This document shows, one piece after another, positions 11,343-24,646 of a stretch of DNA of 64,000 nt (positions within the stretch are counted from its first letter, which is position 1; every line of letters starts with the position of its first letter). A program made the translations under genes and the position numbers. Source of the stretch: Oehlia diaphana (taxonomy: Eukaryota > Glomeromycota > Glomeromycetes > Glomerales > Glomeraceae); the NCBI GenBank assembly GCA_003833135.1, contig QZLH01000296.1, positions 40,857 through 104,856 of the forward strand, written 5' to 3'. Below the pieces are notes generated by a model. That model was not told the DNA's origin. It saw nothing but the letters and a program-made list of their open reading frames with translations, and searched no databases.

Positions 11343-14300
11343 ATGGTAAGATATAACACTCGAGTTTTCTTTTTCATTATAATATTATTTACAATTTAAT
11401 TTTTTGTGCGGAAAATGAACTATTCATATCTTAATATCATATAAAAAGAAATTGACTATTTCATCACACTGACTATTTTCTCTTAATTTTTTTGTTTGAT
11501 AAAAATGTTTATTAGGTGAACTTTACAGTCGACCAAATTCGCGGTCTTGTATGTATAAAATTAAAAAAAGTCTTTTTTGCATTCAATAAAATATAAAATA
11601 TTAAAAAAGCAAATTATTATAAAAAAAAAAAAAATTAATCGTCTGGGTATCATTGAATTCAAATGAATTAGATGGATCGGGCTACCAACGTGCGCAATAT
11701 GTCTGTTATCGCACACGTTGACCACGGAAAGTCTACGCTTACCGATTCCTTGGTATCTAAGGCCGGTATTATTTCTGCGCAGAAAGCTGGTGAAGCACGT
11801 TTCACAGATACTCGTGCAGATGAGCAAGAACGTTGTATCACTATTAAATCTACGGCAATTTCAATGTATTTTGAATTGCAAAAGGATGACTTAGCAGATG
11901 TAAAACAAAAGACTGATGGTATCATCAATTTCCTTAAATTTGAGATTAAATGCTAACTTAGAATTACTAATAATAATTTTGTTATCTTTATTTGATCAGG
12001 TAATGAATTCTTAATCAATTTGATCGATTCTCCCGGACACGTAGACTTTTCATCTGAAGTAACAGCTGCTCTTCGGGTTACTGACGGCGCCCTAGTGGTT
12101 GTTGATTGTGTTGAGGGTGTATGTGTACAGACTGAGACCGTCTTACGACAAGCTCTTACCGAACGAATCAAGCCCGTAGTAATTATTAACAAAGTTGATC
12201 GTGCCTTGTTGGAATTACAGCTTACAAAAGAAGATTTATATACTGTTTGTATATGAAGTTAAAATTTTTTTCCCGCAGTTCTTTAATACGAATACATATA
12301 TATTTAATTATTTATATCAATTTGTATTTAGTCTTTCCAACGTACAATCGAATCAGTAAACGTCATCATTTCAACTTACTTCGATAAGGCTCTTGGTGAT
12401 ATTCAAGTTTACCCCGAAAAGGGTACTGTTGCTTTTGGATCTGGTCTTCATGGTTGGGGTTTCACTCTTCGCCAATTTGCCCAACGTTATTCTAAAAAAT
12501 TCGGTGTTGACAAAGAAAAGATGATGCAAAAACTATGGGGTGAAAACTATTTTAATACTAAAACAAAGAAATGGACCAAACAACCAACGGCTGTAAATGA
12601 CAAAGGCGATTTATCTGAACGTGCTTTCTGTACATTCGTTTTGGATCCTATCTTTAAATTATTTGATGCTATTATGAACTTTAAGAAGGAGGAAGCTACA
12701 AAAATGCTCGAAAAGTTGGAAATTACCCTAAAAAGTGAAGAAAAAGAGTTAGAAGGGAAACCCCTTCTTAAACTCGTAATGAAAAAATTCTTACCTGCCG
12801 CAGAAGCTTTGCTGGAAATGATAGTAATTCATCTTCCATCGCCTGTAGCTGCTCAAAAATACCGTGCTGAAATGTTGTACGAAGGTCCTGCTGATGACGA
12901 GTGTGCCATAGGTATACGTGATTGCGATCCTAATGCGCCTCTTATGTTGTATGTATCTAAAATGGTACCGACATCTGATAAGGGTCGCTTCTATGCCTTT
13001 GGACGTGTATTCTCGGGAACCGTTAAATCTGGTCTTAAAGTTCGTATCCAAGGTCCAAATTATCAACCTGGTAAAAAAGACGATTTGTTCGTTAAATCTA
13101 TTCAACGTACAATTCTTATGATGGGCCGTTCTGTTGAACCTATTGAAGATTGTCCAGCTGGCAACATCATTGGTCTCGTTGGTGTCGATCAATATTTACT
13201 TAAATCCGGTACTATCACCACCTCGGAAGCTGCTCATAATTTGAAAGTCATGAAATTTTCAGTATCACCTGTCGTCAAAATAGCCGTTGAAGTGAAGAAT
13301 GCAAACGATTTACCTAAATTAGTTGAAGGATTAAAACGACTTTCTAAATCAGATCCTTGTGTTCAAGTTAGTACTTCTGAATCCGGTGAACATATCGTAG
13401 CCGGCGCAGGAGAATTACATTTGGAAATTTGCTTAAAGGATTTAGAAGAAGATCATGCTCAAGTCCCAATCAAAACTGGTGAACCAGTGGTATCTTATAG
13501 AGAGACTGTCCAAGCTGAATCATCAATAACAGCTTTGTCTAAATCGCCAAATAAACATAATCGTATATTTATGAAAGCTCTACCAATGCAGGAGGAACTT
13601 TCTAATGCTATTGAAAACGGCAAAATTACTCCACGTGATGAATTGAAGGCACGTGCACGTCTTCTTGCTGAAGAATTCGGATGGGAAGTTACTGATGCTC
13701 GTAAGATTTGGTGTTTCGGTCCTGAAACTATTGGTGCAAATTTGTTGGTCGATGTGACTAAGGGAGTCCAATATCTTAATGAAATTAAGGACTCTTGTAT
13801 TGCTGCCTTCCAATGGGCTACAAAGGAGGGCGTTTGCGCTGAAGAAAACATGCGCTCTTGCCGGTTCAATATTCTTGACGTTGTGTTACACGCTGATGCT
13901 ATCCATCGTGGTGGTGGCCAAATCATCCCTACTTGTCGTCGTGTTATATATGCAGCAACTTTAACAGCTATTCCTGGTCTCTTGGAACCTGTTTTTCTTG
14001 CAGAAATACAATGCCCAGAAACTGCTATGGGCGGTATCTATGGAGTCTTGAATAGACGTCGTGGCCACGTTTTTACTGAAGAACAGCGTCCTGGTACTCC
14101 ATTGTACAACGTAAAAGCTTACTTACCCGTAAGTGCAAGTTTTATTGTAGTAATTTGTTTATATAAATGTGTATATGTAATTTTTAATTTAATCTAATTT
14201 TTTAAAATGTTTATGCTGTAGGTAAATGAATCCTTCGGTTTCACCGCAGATCTTCGTTCAAACACAGGAGGACAAGCTTTCCCTCAATGTGTATTCTCTC

Positions 14301-14519
14301 ATTGGCAACTTATGAATGGAAATCCATTAGAAGCCGGTAAAGTAGCAGATATTGTAAAGGGAATAAGAAAGAGAAAAGGACTCAGCGAAGAAGTATGTAT
14401 TACATTTCATTATGTCGAATGTTTTATGTTTTTTCATAACGTTCATTTATATAATAATTCAAATTAATAATTGAAATTAATAGATTCCTAGCTTGGATAA
14501 ATACCTTGATAAGTTATAA
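11343..14519 (+). CDS. EFT1: Elongation factor 2 (EF-2)
   Basis: GTPase that translocates the ribosome. The start is inferred as a lone ATG exon (11343-11345) followed by donor GTAAGA. The next exon (11516-11548) encodes [11 protein letters not shown], and 11672 onward encodes [20 protein letters not shown], giving the invariant EF-2 N-terminus. G-domain motifs are [17 protein letters not shown] and NKVD. The diphthamide loop [18 protein letters not shown] contains the His modified to diphthamide, the target of diphtheria-type toxins. It ends SLDKYLDKL with TAA 14517-14519, about 840 residues as expected. Introns fall after the ATG, after GL, in KTDG/NEF, at DLYT/SFQ, at AYLP/VNESFG and at LSEE/IPSLD. 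Sequence conservation makes the call certain; only the first exon is inferred. Confidence 0.97.
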
Positions 14520-14790
14520 ACACGTGATCCAATCATTTTGTGCTCAAATTTAAAAATGTAATAGTGAGTTAAATAAATATTAATAATTATAAATATTTTA
14601 TTTAAAAAAAAAAAAATTTCTTTTTAATAAATGTATTTGCGAAATTTCATTTTTATTTTTTTACCTCGTGAAATATTTAAAATTCTAAAATACAAAAGGG
14701 GCGTGAATTAACAAAAAAAGTGTAAAATCTTATTGAATAAAAAATCTACTACACTAATAATTGTTAATATGATTTGCATCCTTGATATAT

Positions 14791-16062
14791 TTAATGAATC
14801 CATCCTTTAATATGGCCATCTTTCATTTGAGGTTCTAGAAATCCGCGAAAAATTATTATTGGTTTGTCATCACTCGCGTAAGATAATATTGTACCTTGCA
14901 GAGATTGAGATGACGGTTGTGTATTAAAATCTTGAATTTCCCAACGAGCCCCATAACCTTCCGAATTACGAATTTCAAAAACGCGTGTATCATGCTATAA
15001 TCAAATACTTAGTAATTTTATAAAAATTATGAAATGTTAAATGAATTTTGCTCAACTTACCACCATTGAATGTAAATTTATCCATGCGGCATCCATTATA
15101 ATTTTTGCCAAAATTCGGTTAGCTTGCTCATTTTTCTGTTTTTCGGCTAAAATTAAAATTAAAAATTTAATCAATTTTAAATATGATTTATCCTAATAAA
15201 GCAAATATAACTTACTTCCACTACAAGTTCCCCAAAAAGAATTTGAAAGATCTCTATGAAAATGTTTAGAAAAAGCTTTAGCACCTACGGTAAGAAAATT
15301 ATTTGCAGCCGAACCTTTAATTCGTGGCTTAGCATTCTTTTTATTATAACGCTTTGTAAAAGATTTTATACAATCATTCAATGAAGGAGGTAATTGATTA
15401 GATGATCCTGCTGTAGTACGTAATCCTAAAAATGTATTTAAATCTTTGTGATCTAAAAACGTAAATAGAAATTCTTGAAGTATCTCTTTATGCGATTCAT
15501 TAAATAGTGAAGTTGAAAGTTGAGGTAATTCATTTGCTATACGTTTAATTTCATCTTCTATTTGTTCCAATCTAGACTTTGATTAATCGAAAATTTTTTT
15601 TTTTATACGATTAATTTCTGTTCAACATATACGTTTTAGAAAATTTAAAAAAAATTTACCTTGATAAATTTTTATTTTCTAACATAAATAACTGACTTGT
15701 TTTAAATTCCACTGGGAATTCACCATTTTCAAAACATTTGTAAAGCAATTCTATAAATGCTAAATAAAATGGTCTTTCAATGATTCCATTTTTAAATCTT
15801 GAATTCTGATTTCGTTGTGGAATATTTATACAATCAAATAAATGTGTTGTAATTTCGTCAAATTGCTGTTCATTCTGGATAAAAGAAATTTAGTAATTTA
15901 AGTACAAAAGCATAAACTAACAAGGATTTTGATAAAAATAAGTTATACTTGATTTTCTTCTCGCAACAATTCTTTACACAGTGATGGCCACGATACGAGA
16001 TTATCCGAATTCTCCTGTGCTTTATCATGTAATAGTTCTGTTATTATATCGGAAAATTTCAT
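14791..16062 (-). CDS. Conserved hypothetical protein with C-terminal YGARW...FRGFLEPQ...DGH motif
   Basis: Four to five exons on the minus strand. The start is ATG 16062 (MKFSDIITELLHDKAQENS); the second exon encodes NEQQFDEITTHLFDCINIPQ, the third LEQIEDEIKRIANELPQLS, and the last two read AEKQKNEQANRILAKIIMDA and HDTRVFEIRNSEGYGARWEI. It ends with FRGFLEPQMKDGHIKGWIH and TAA 14791-14793. The closing motif (GARW, then FRGFLEP, then DGH..GW.H) resembles the ending of uncharacterised proteins in other eukaryotes. The rest is helical and polar with no signal peptide or membrane segment. I do not recognise a function. It converges with EF-2, 271 bases away. Confidence 0.75.
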
Positions 16063-16211
16063 CTTTCTTTTTCGAAAAACCAATTACTATAATTGTTTGT
16101 GTATCATACATTTTTAAAATACTTGTATCACGTGCATCGTGCGAAAGTAAAATATAAATATGATCATAATTTTATTAATTTTTTTTTATTACAAAGAAAA
16201 CTAATTTTTTT

Positions 16212-18036
<1,825 letters not shown>

Positions 18037-18456
18037 ATTTTATTTTAGTAATATTTTTAAGTATATTTTAGGAAAAAAAAATTTATTAGATTCAAATGTA
18101 AAAGATTTCATCATTTAAATAGATTTTTTTTAATTAAGATAAATTTTTTTTTTAGATAAACCTGATAACAGAACAATATTAGATTATCGACAATTTATGA
18201 GTCATATTTCGTGTTCATCAAAATCGTGTAAGCCTCCCATAGCCACCCATTTATGAATTTTTTTTACTATTAAAATTCTATAGAAAGCAACAGTATAAAA
18301 TTTACCGAAAAAGGTCATTTTCATTTTTTGTGGATTTTTAGTCATTACCATAATTAGTATTATCATATAAATTAATCTATCACCATTGACAAAGTTGAAT
18401 TTTCTTTTTTCGTTACTAATCATTTTAATTATATTTTTGAAGATTATTTTTCAAAA
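18037..18456. other. Divergent promoter region between DAHP synthase and LSM4
   Basis: 420 bases between two divergently transcribed genes. Poly-T/poly-A tracts are frequent. A 73-codon minus-strand open frame (18202-18423) is Ile/Lys/Phe-rich, as expected by chance in AT-rich DNA, and has no recognisable family. Confidence 0.5.
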
Positions 18457-19405
18457 ATGGTATTTTATTTCTAATTAATCTATACTTATTACATTCAATG
18501 GCAATATACTTAATACTTTCATTTAAATTTTCCAAAAAAATAATTGATTTGGAAAAAATTCTATAGCTGCCACTTTCTTTGTTAAACACAGCTCAAGGAC
18601 ACCCTATGGTAACATTTTAATATTGTAGTCGATGATCTACCAAATTAATTTGATCTAATCTTTCTTTATATTGATTAGTTGGTAGAATTAAAAAACGGGG
18701 AAACATTTAATGGTCATTTAGTAAATTGTGACAATTGGATGAATTTAACTTTACGTGAAGTTATACAAACCTCTCCGGTAAGATCGTTTGATAAATTCAT
18801 ATAATTTATCCAAAAAATTAGAACCTTATCTTTAATTGGGCATTTCATTTATTTGTAAACAGGAAGGAGATAGGTTTTGGCGATTACCTGAATGCTATAT
18901 CAGAGGGAACACGGTAAATATTACTATTTTTATTGAAATTTATATTCCGTATTGACTTCATTGTTTTGATCTTTATTAAATTAGATCAAATATTTGCGTG
19001 TACCAGATGAGGTATGTATTGTATTAATTGATTTAAAAATGGTTTCTCTTAATCATTATTTAATTGTTTTATTTAATATTTCAGATCATGGAAATGGTAA
19101 AGGAGGATACTTTACGACAAAGACCAGGACCAAGCAGTGGAAATCGAGGACGTAAGTAGCTCTAATCGATCGAATATTCATTATTATTCTTAATCTAATT
19201 ATTTATATTTAAAAAAAAAAATTTTAATTAAACAGGTGGTTCTCGTGGTGGAAATACTGGTAGAGGTTTGTCCTTTTCGTCGCTAATTTTTTTTTTATTA
19301 AACTAATTAGCTATTTTTATAGGAGGAAGCAGAACCGGAAGCTCTAGTGGCCGTGGAGGAGGTAGTGGTGGCGGTGGCGGGAGAGGAAAATCCAAGAACC
19401 GATAA
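18457..19405 (+). CDS. LSM4: U6 snRNA-associated Sm-like protein LSM4
   Basis: Subunit of the Lsm1-7 (mRNA decay) and Lsm2-8 (U6 snRNP) rings. The family N-terminus MLPLSLL is rebuilt from a lone ATG exon at 18457-18459 (followed by donor GTATTT) and an exon at 18567-18608 encoding [14 protein letters not shown]. The Sm1 motif is in [20 protein letters not shown]; the Sm2 region has [18 protein letters not shown]. The tail is rich in RGG/GRGGS repeats ([12 protein letters not shown] and onward) ending KSKNR, typical of fungal Lsm4 and linked to P-body assembly. It has eight exons, several under 50 bases. Stop TAA 19403-19405, only 25 bases from the stop of convergent ALG2, so the two 3' UTRs must overlap. 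Confidence 0.94.
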
Positions 19406-19430
19406 CAGTATCATATTTATGCCGGTAATT

Positions 19431-21081
19431 TTAGAATATATAAGGATATTGATAAACATAATATAAAATTAAAGCTATAGCCAATGAGAGCCATAATGAC
19501 AAAGGGTTCAGTAAAGAAAATGAGGAAGAATCTTTAATTAATTGCATAAGAATTTCTTCTAGAGTATTAACAAAAGCTTCCAAAGAAAATATTTTTTGAA
19601 CATGTTTTCTTCCTTGATCTCCCATATTGTCACGATCATATTCACCATTAATAAAAGAAGCGATTGCTTGTGAAAATGCCATAGGAGTAGATGAACAAAG
19701 GAGTCCTGTGATGCGATCTTTTACTGTTTCCTTTGGACCACCATTATTAATTGCTATAACTGGCAAACGAGCATACATTGCTTCTACAGGTACAATTCCA
19801 AAATGTTCATTTGATGGAGTATATAAAAGACATAATGCTTTTGAAAGCAAATAAGTTCGTTGTGGTTCATTAAAAGAACATAAGAAAATGACTTGAGAAT
19901 TTTCTGAATTTTCTGGTAATAATTCTGCTGAACCTGGCATTAATGTAGAAGGCTTTAGCTCTAGTTTTGATGCCTCTTGATATAACTCTTTATGATGATC
20001 CACATTTTCTTGGACACGATAATCGTATCCACCAGCTATAATTAACCGTAAATTATTAAATTGATTGGCTGATACTAAATTATCATCGCGTAATTTTGCA
20101 AAGGCGTGAATTGCAAGTATAATATTCTTTTTTCTTTCAAATCGATTAATTGATAATATAATCTTTTTCGATCTAAAAAAGGGATGAATTGTTTAATATT
20201 CTTAAAAGAAAATAAATGAGTTCTAATACTTACGTTTCTAATATCTCTACAGATTTATCTTTTAAATCAACTTTTTTATCGTATGAACCAAAATGTATCC
20301 CCGGATAAAGCACTCGTGGTGTACGTTTTATATGGGGAAATGATTCATGAAATATCTTTGCAGTAAATTTACTATTAACTACTATACAATTCGCCATATC
20401 TAATAAAATGGGTAAATGAATAAATAATGTAGTACAGTATATAGCCTAATTCCGGATAAAAAGTCTTACCAGTTGTCAATTCTTCTATTAAATCAACCGG
20501 ATATCTGTAAATTTTTTTTATTAATGATTCTCTTTGTGTTAATAACTTATCAGGAAAATGGCAATAAAATAAAACCTGTTTATGAGAATTAAAAGAATGT
20601 GAATGATTTTTTTTAAATCTTAAAAATAAATTGCTATACACAGTACCTTTGCACCAGTCAATCTTAATAATGGCACACTTGCGGATAACTGGTCTACAAA
20701 TATAACGTCATATTTTGCTCTATCCCAAAATATCATCGAAAGGGTCAAATGAATTTGTCTTAATATAGCACATATAATATAAAATGACCCAAAGAATGTA
20801 CGTGGTATAATATAATTTCCGCGAACTCGGACCTCAAGTGTATCATTTCTGGTTTCCTCAAAACAATGTGTTTGGTCGTGGTGAGAAGTGTAAATAACGA
20901 CTTGATGACCTTTAGATTGTAAACCAACAGCTGCGTCGACTACTAGTCGCTCTGCACCACCTATTTATAAAAAAATATTTATAAAAATAGTTTAATAAGT
21001 TAAAACTAAAAATTCGAATGATATTATACCTATTCCAAGGTCCGGATGCACGAAAGCTAACTTTAAAATTTGTGAAGACAT
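19431..21081 (-). CDS. ALG2: Alpha-1,3/1,6-mannosyltransferase ALG2
   Basis: ER-membrane GT4 glycosyltransferase adding the second and third mannoses to the dolichol-linked precursor of N-glycans. The start is ATG 21081 (MSSQILKLAFVHPDLGIGGA). Motifs: GGAERLVVDAAVGLQSKGH, VLFYCHFPDKLLTQRES, NCIVVNSKFTAKIF, VLYPGIHF, SINRFERKKN, IAGGYDYRVQENV. The GT4 donor-site E-x7-E motif is in NEHFGIVPVEAMYARLPVIA, followed by NNGGPKETV. A C-terminal hydrophobic segment, LWLSLAIALILYYVYQYP, is the membrane anchor. About six exons; stop TAA 19431-19433. Length and motif order fit ALG2. Confidence 0.96.
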
Positions 21082-21230
21082 AATTTTTGTATGGGCGAGA
21101 TAAATTTTTGAATCTAGGATAACAAGTTTTAATCAAGGTGACACTAACACTAAATTAGTAAAATATATCTAATAAATTTTAAAATTATATAAATGTATTA
21201 AAAATTTCATCTTTTAAAAACATCTACACA

Positions 21231-21881
21231 ATGGAGGTATTTTATCTTTAACTTATTCTCTGTTCTTTTTACTTTCCTTCTTTCTATCTTTCTCATTCTT
21301 TCTGATATTTAACTCTTAATAGCATCCTCCAAATCAGGTTTACTTTCGCGTCAAGCGTCATAAATCCACAATATTTTTACCGGCTAAAACAACTGATAAA
21401 ATATTAACATTAAAGAAAAATATTATAAAAATATTAGATTCCGAAAAATTAGATCTAAAAAAAATAAAATTACTGATATCCACAGATGATTCTGAACCGC
21501 CACTTTCTTATTCTTCTCTAGATAGAGATGAAGATACTGTTGCTCAATCAGGGTTAAAAGATGAGCAGGTTCTATTTTTATGCTTGTGGGATGATAATTT
21601 GGGTATGTTTAATGAATACTTTAAGAATTTCTTTGTTCTTCTTTTAACTTTTTTAATTATAAAAACAAGATACTTGTTCGACTGAGATCTCATTTTAACG
21701 AGTTAAAATTTAAATGATTAATATAAAAGGCCAATGGGAAAATGTTTCTGTGGAATATCCAGATCCTTATGACGAAGCTGTTGAGGATGAAGATGAACCT
21801 ATGGATGAGGATGATGAGATGAATGAAAAGAATGATATAGATACTATTTTGGAAGATGGAAAAGGAAAAGCTAAAGCTTAG
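21231..21881 (+). CDS. Elongin-B-like ubiquitin-fold protein
   Basis: A 6-base first exon (ATGGAG, 21231-21236) joins to HPPNQVYFRVKRHKSTIFLP. The core V-x-R-H-K-(T/S)-T-I-F followed by AK and a leucine/lysine helix (ILTLKKNIIKILD) matches the N-terminus of elongin B, where xFLMIRRHKTTIFTDAKE is typical. The ubiquitin-like fold continues to EQVLFLCLWDDNLGQWENV. The C-terminus is very acidic (DEAVEDEDEPMDEDDEM) and ends GKGKAKA with TAG 21879-21881. Elongin B pairs with elongin C in VHL/SOCS-type ubiquitin ligases and with elongin A in transcription. Whether this protein does either here is inference. It lies divergent to ALG2 with 149 bases between starts. Confidence 0.72.
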
Positions 21882-22326
21882 AAAAATACTGGATGGTGGA
21901 AATAATGTAAATTTTTTCCAAATTAAAATTCTCATAATTCTTTTTCATATTTTTTATGTATGTATCTAAAAGAAAGAATTCGTGTCGTAAAGTGAAATGT
22001 AATATGCCGAACTGTAATATGAGAATTTCTTTAAGATTATTTTATCCAAAATAATTTAACTTATTCGCTAATACAATTAAATTCTTAATTTACTTTTGTA
22101 TCATTTTTACTTTTCGAATCGCGCTTTAAAAATAATTAAAATCATTAAAATCGTTCTCAAGACATGACGCGCTAGTTCGATATTATATGATGTGTACGTA
22201 ATGCGACTACCAGAATTTGTTAGCCAATAAGAAATAAATATTTTTTTACATATATAGTAATGATCTAATTAGGAAAATCCTTTTTTTTTTATTTTATTGA
22301 TAGTACATTTTTGAATTTAATCCTAA
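21882..22326. other. Intergenic region upstream of SSZ1
   Basis: 445 AT-rich bases between two plus-strand genes, holding the 3' UTR of the elongin-B-like gene and the SSZ1 promoter. A more GC-rich patch near 22160-22215 (ACGCGCTAGTTCG) has no tRNA-type folding that I could find. Confidence 0.45.
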
Positions 22327-24328
22327 ATGCCCTCTGCAACGGATTCTAAACATATTATTATAGGCCTAAGAATAGGCCAAAGTTATTCTAGTATCGCAAT
22401 CATTAATAAGGTACGTATACACTTATGTTTTAAAGTATTATCGGGTAGAATTTTGATTTTTTAAATTTTTCAAATTTTTCAAGGATGGAAGAGCAGATTG
22501 CATTGCTAATGAAGACGGAGAACGTCAAATACCTACAATGGTAGCATTTTCCGGCGAAGAAGAGGTGAGTTATTTAAAGTTGAATCAAGTAATAGTTAAT
22601 TGTAATTTATCATAAGCTTTTTCTTTATTTTTAATTAGCTTACTGGAACTCAGGCTAGAGTACAATTACTAAGTAATGCAAAAAATACAATTACTCAGTT
22701 TCGTAATTTTATCGGGAAAAGGTATTTTTATTTCACGTCTTTTCTTTAGAAGTTGTTTCAATTTTATTTATTCATTTATTTTATAAGTTATGAAGAATGT
22801 AAATCAATAGCAAATGCAGGCACAGCACAATTAGTTGACAAAGATGGACAAGCAGCATATAAAGTGGAATTTAAAGGAGAAATAATAGTAACAGTACAAG
22901 AAGTATGCACAAAGTATATAACAAGCTTAAGAGAAAGTGCCGAAAATTTTTTAGGTCAATCGGTTACCGGAACTGTATTAGCAATACCAACTTATTTTAC
23001 TGAAGAACAAAAGGATTCATTAAAAATAGCAACAGAAAAAGCAGGATTGAGAGTATTACAATTAATTAATGAACCAAGTGCAGCAGCATTAGCATATGAG
23101 TTAGGATATGTCGCAAATAGTGGACAAAATTTAATGACAGTTAATAAATATGATGATAGGACCGATGTTATTGTAGATTTAGGATCTGATAGTTTAGATG
23201 TTTCAGTGATGTCAGTTAGATCAGGAATGTACACTGTACTAGGAACAACTCATGGTCCTGATCTTGGTGGTGCTTCTTTTGATGAATTATTAGTAAAACA
23301 TTTTGCTAGTGAATTTAAAAGAAAAACTAAAATTGATATTATGGATAATAAAAGAGCTTTAGTTAAATTGAGAAATGCTGTAGAAATAACAAAGAAAACT
23401 TTATCTTCTAATTCAACTGCCCCTTGTTCTGTTGAATCTTTGGCCGAAGGAATTGATTTTCATGGAAATATAAATAGGACAAGATTTGAAATTATGGCAA
23501 ATAAACTATTTTCTAAAAATTTGGAAATTATTTCCGAGGCTTTAAAGAAAAATGGTCTCGAACCTCAATCGATTGACGAAGTAAGTTAATTAGTGAAAGT
23601 TTTTTTAAAATTTTATTGAAAATAGGTACGCGAAACCCACCCAGAACAATTTTATTCTTTCTTTTTAACAGATTTCTTTTACTATTATATAGGTAATTCT
23701 TTGTGGAGGAGCTTCACGTATTCCAAAACTTCAATCGAAAATACGTGAAATGTTCGTAAATCCTTCTACATTAATTCGTCAAGATTTTGAACCCGAAGAA
23801 GTTGTAGCATATGGATGTGCATTTCAAGGTTCATTAATCTCAAATTATGCAGACACATTAATTAATGACAGTATTAACTCTTCAACAATTTTTACACCAC
23901 ACTTGTTAAAATCAATTGGAATCGTAAATGCTAAGCAAGAATTTATAACATTGATACCAGAAAATACTCCTTTACCAGTTCGTCGTAATTTTACATTTTC
24001 AAATTATTTAGAAAATCAGAAAGAAATTTATATCACTATTTGGGAAGGTGTACAAAAACACCAGGAAGATGAAAAAAAAGCCGAAGAGGAAAAGAATGAT
24101 GAAAAGGAGGAAGGAGAAGGAGAAATTAAGTTACCACAACGTCCTATAAATGTACCGGATAAATTATTGGCTGAAATGGTTTTAAAAAATTTACCAGAGA
24201 AAAAAACTAACGAATTAAAAATTGATATTACTATTGAGGTGAATATAGACAATAAGTGTATAATTATGGCAAAAGAAATTGCTACTGATAAAAAATTAGA
24301 AATTGTAATTGAGGGTAATACAAAATAA
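22327..24328 (+). CDS. SSZ1: Ribosome-associated Hsp70-like protein Ssz1
   Basis: Atypical Hsp70 that, with the J-protein zuotin, forms the ribosome-associated complex assisting nascent chains. The start is ATG 22327 (MPSATDSKHIIIGLRIGQSY). The actin-like ATPase domain is recognisable (LINEPSAAALAYELGY, ILCGGASRIPKLQ). Its phosphate loops are degenerate: the N-terminal loop reads GLRIGQSYSSIAI and the second DLGSDSLDVSVM instead of DLGGGTFDVS, as in Ssz1, which does not need ATP hydrolysis. The protein is about 560 residues and lacks a full Hsp70 lid. After the linker (TPHLLKSIGI) is a short beta domain with a charged insert of Glu/Lys (DEKKAEEEKNDEKEEGEGE). Six exons; stop TAA 24326-24328. 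Confidence 0.92.
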
Positions 24329-24646
24329 AAAGCATATAAAATAATTTACTAAATTCGATTATTCCGTGTTTTTGCAAAAATACATTGATCTATCCGATCT
24401 ATCCGTATACCGTATGACGGATAAACCGATATCGATGGCTGGGTTTTCTGGATATAATCCGGTTAATTCGGTTAGCTCCAAGTTATCCTTAAAACGGTGT
24501 AATATTCAAAAAGTAATATTCAAAAAGGAATATTCATATACGGATAGAATAAAGTGGCTGATTAGCCGGATAGACAGATAACGGATCCATCTGCTTTAAC
24601 ATTTTTTAATTAAGAATAAGTACAAGCAGCAAAATGAGGTCGATAT
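24329..24646. repeat. Intergenic segment with clustered CGGAT/ATCCG words and short direct repeats
   Basis: Between the 3' ends of SSZ1 and the pseudouridine synthase. TATCCG or its reverse complement CGGATA recurs on both strands around 24385-24425 and 24539-24590. A unit like GTAATATTCAAAAA is repeated about 2.5 times near 24500-24535. No transposase-like coding was seen. It could be a decayed element or a palindromic 3' region. Confidence 0.5.

Noticed and set aside
11150..11356. 68-codon open frame overlapping the EF-2 start
   Set aside because: It is in a different frame from EF-2, has no family likeness, and its end falls in the first EF-2 intron.
12791..13926. Long minus-strand and shifted frames inside EF-2
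   Set aside because: They are shadows of the strongly conserved EF-2 coding frame.
18202..18423. 73-codon minus-strand frame between DAHP synthase and LSM4
   Set aside because: Ile/Lys/Phe-rich composition expected from AT-rich DNA, no recognised family, and it sits in a divergent promoter.
22160..22215. Possible tRNA (GTTCGAT near a GC-rich patch)
   Set aside because: The T-loop consensus GTTCRANNC is not met and no acceptor stem could be paired.
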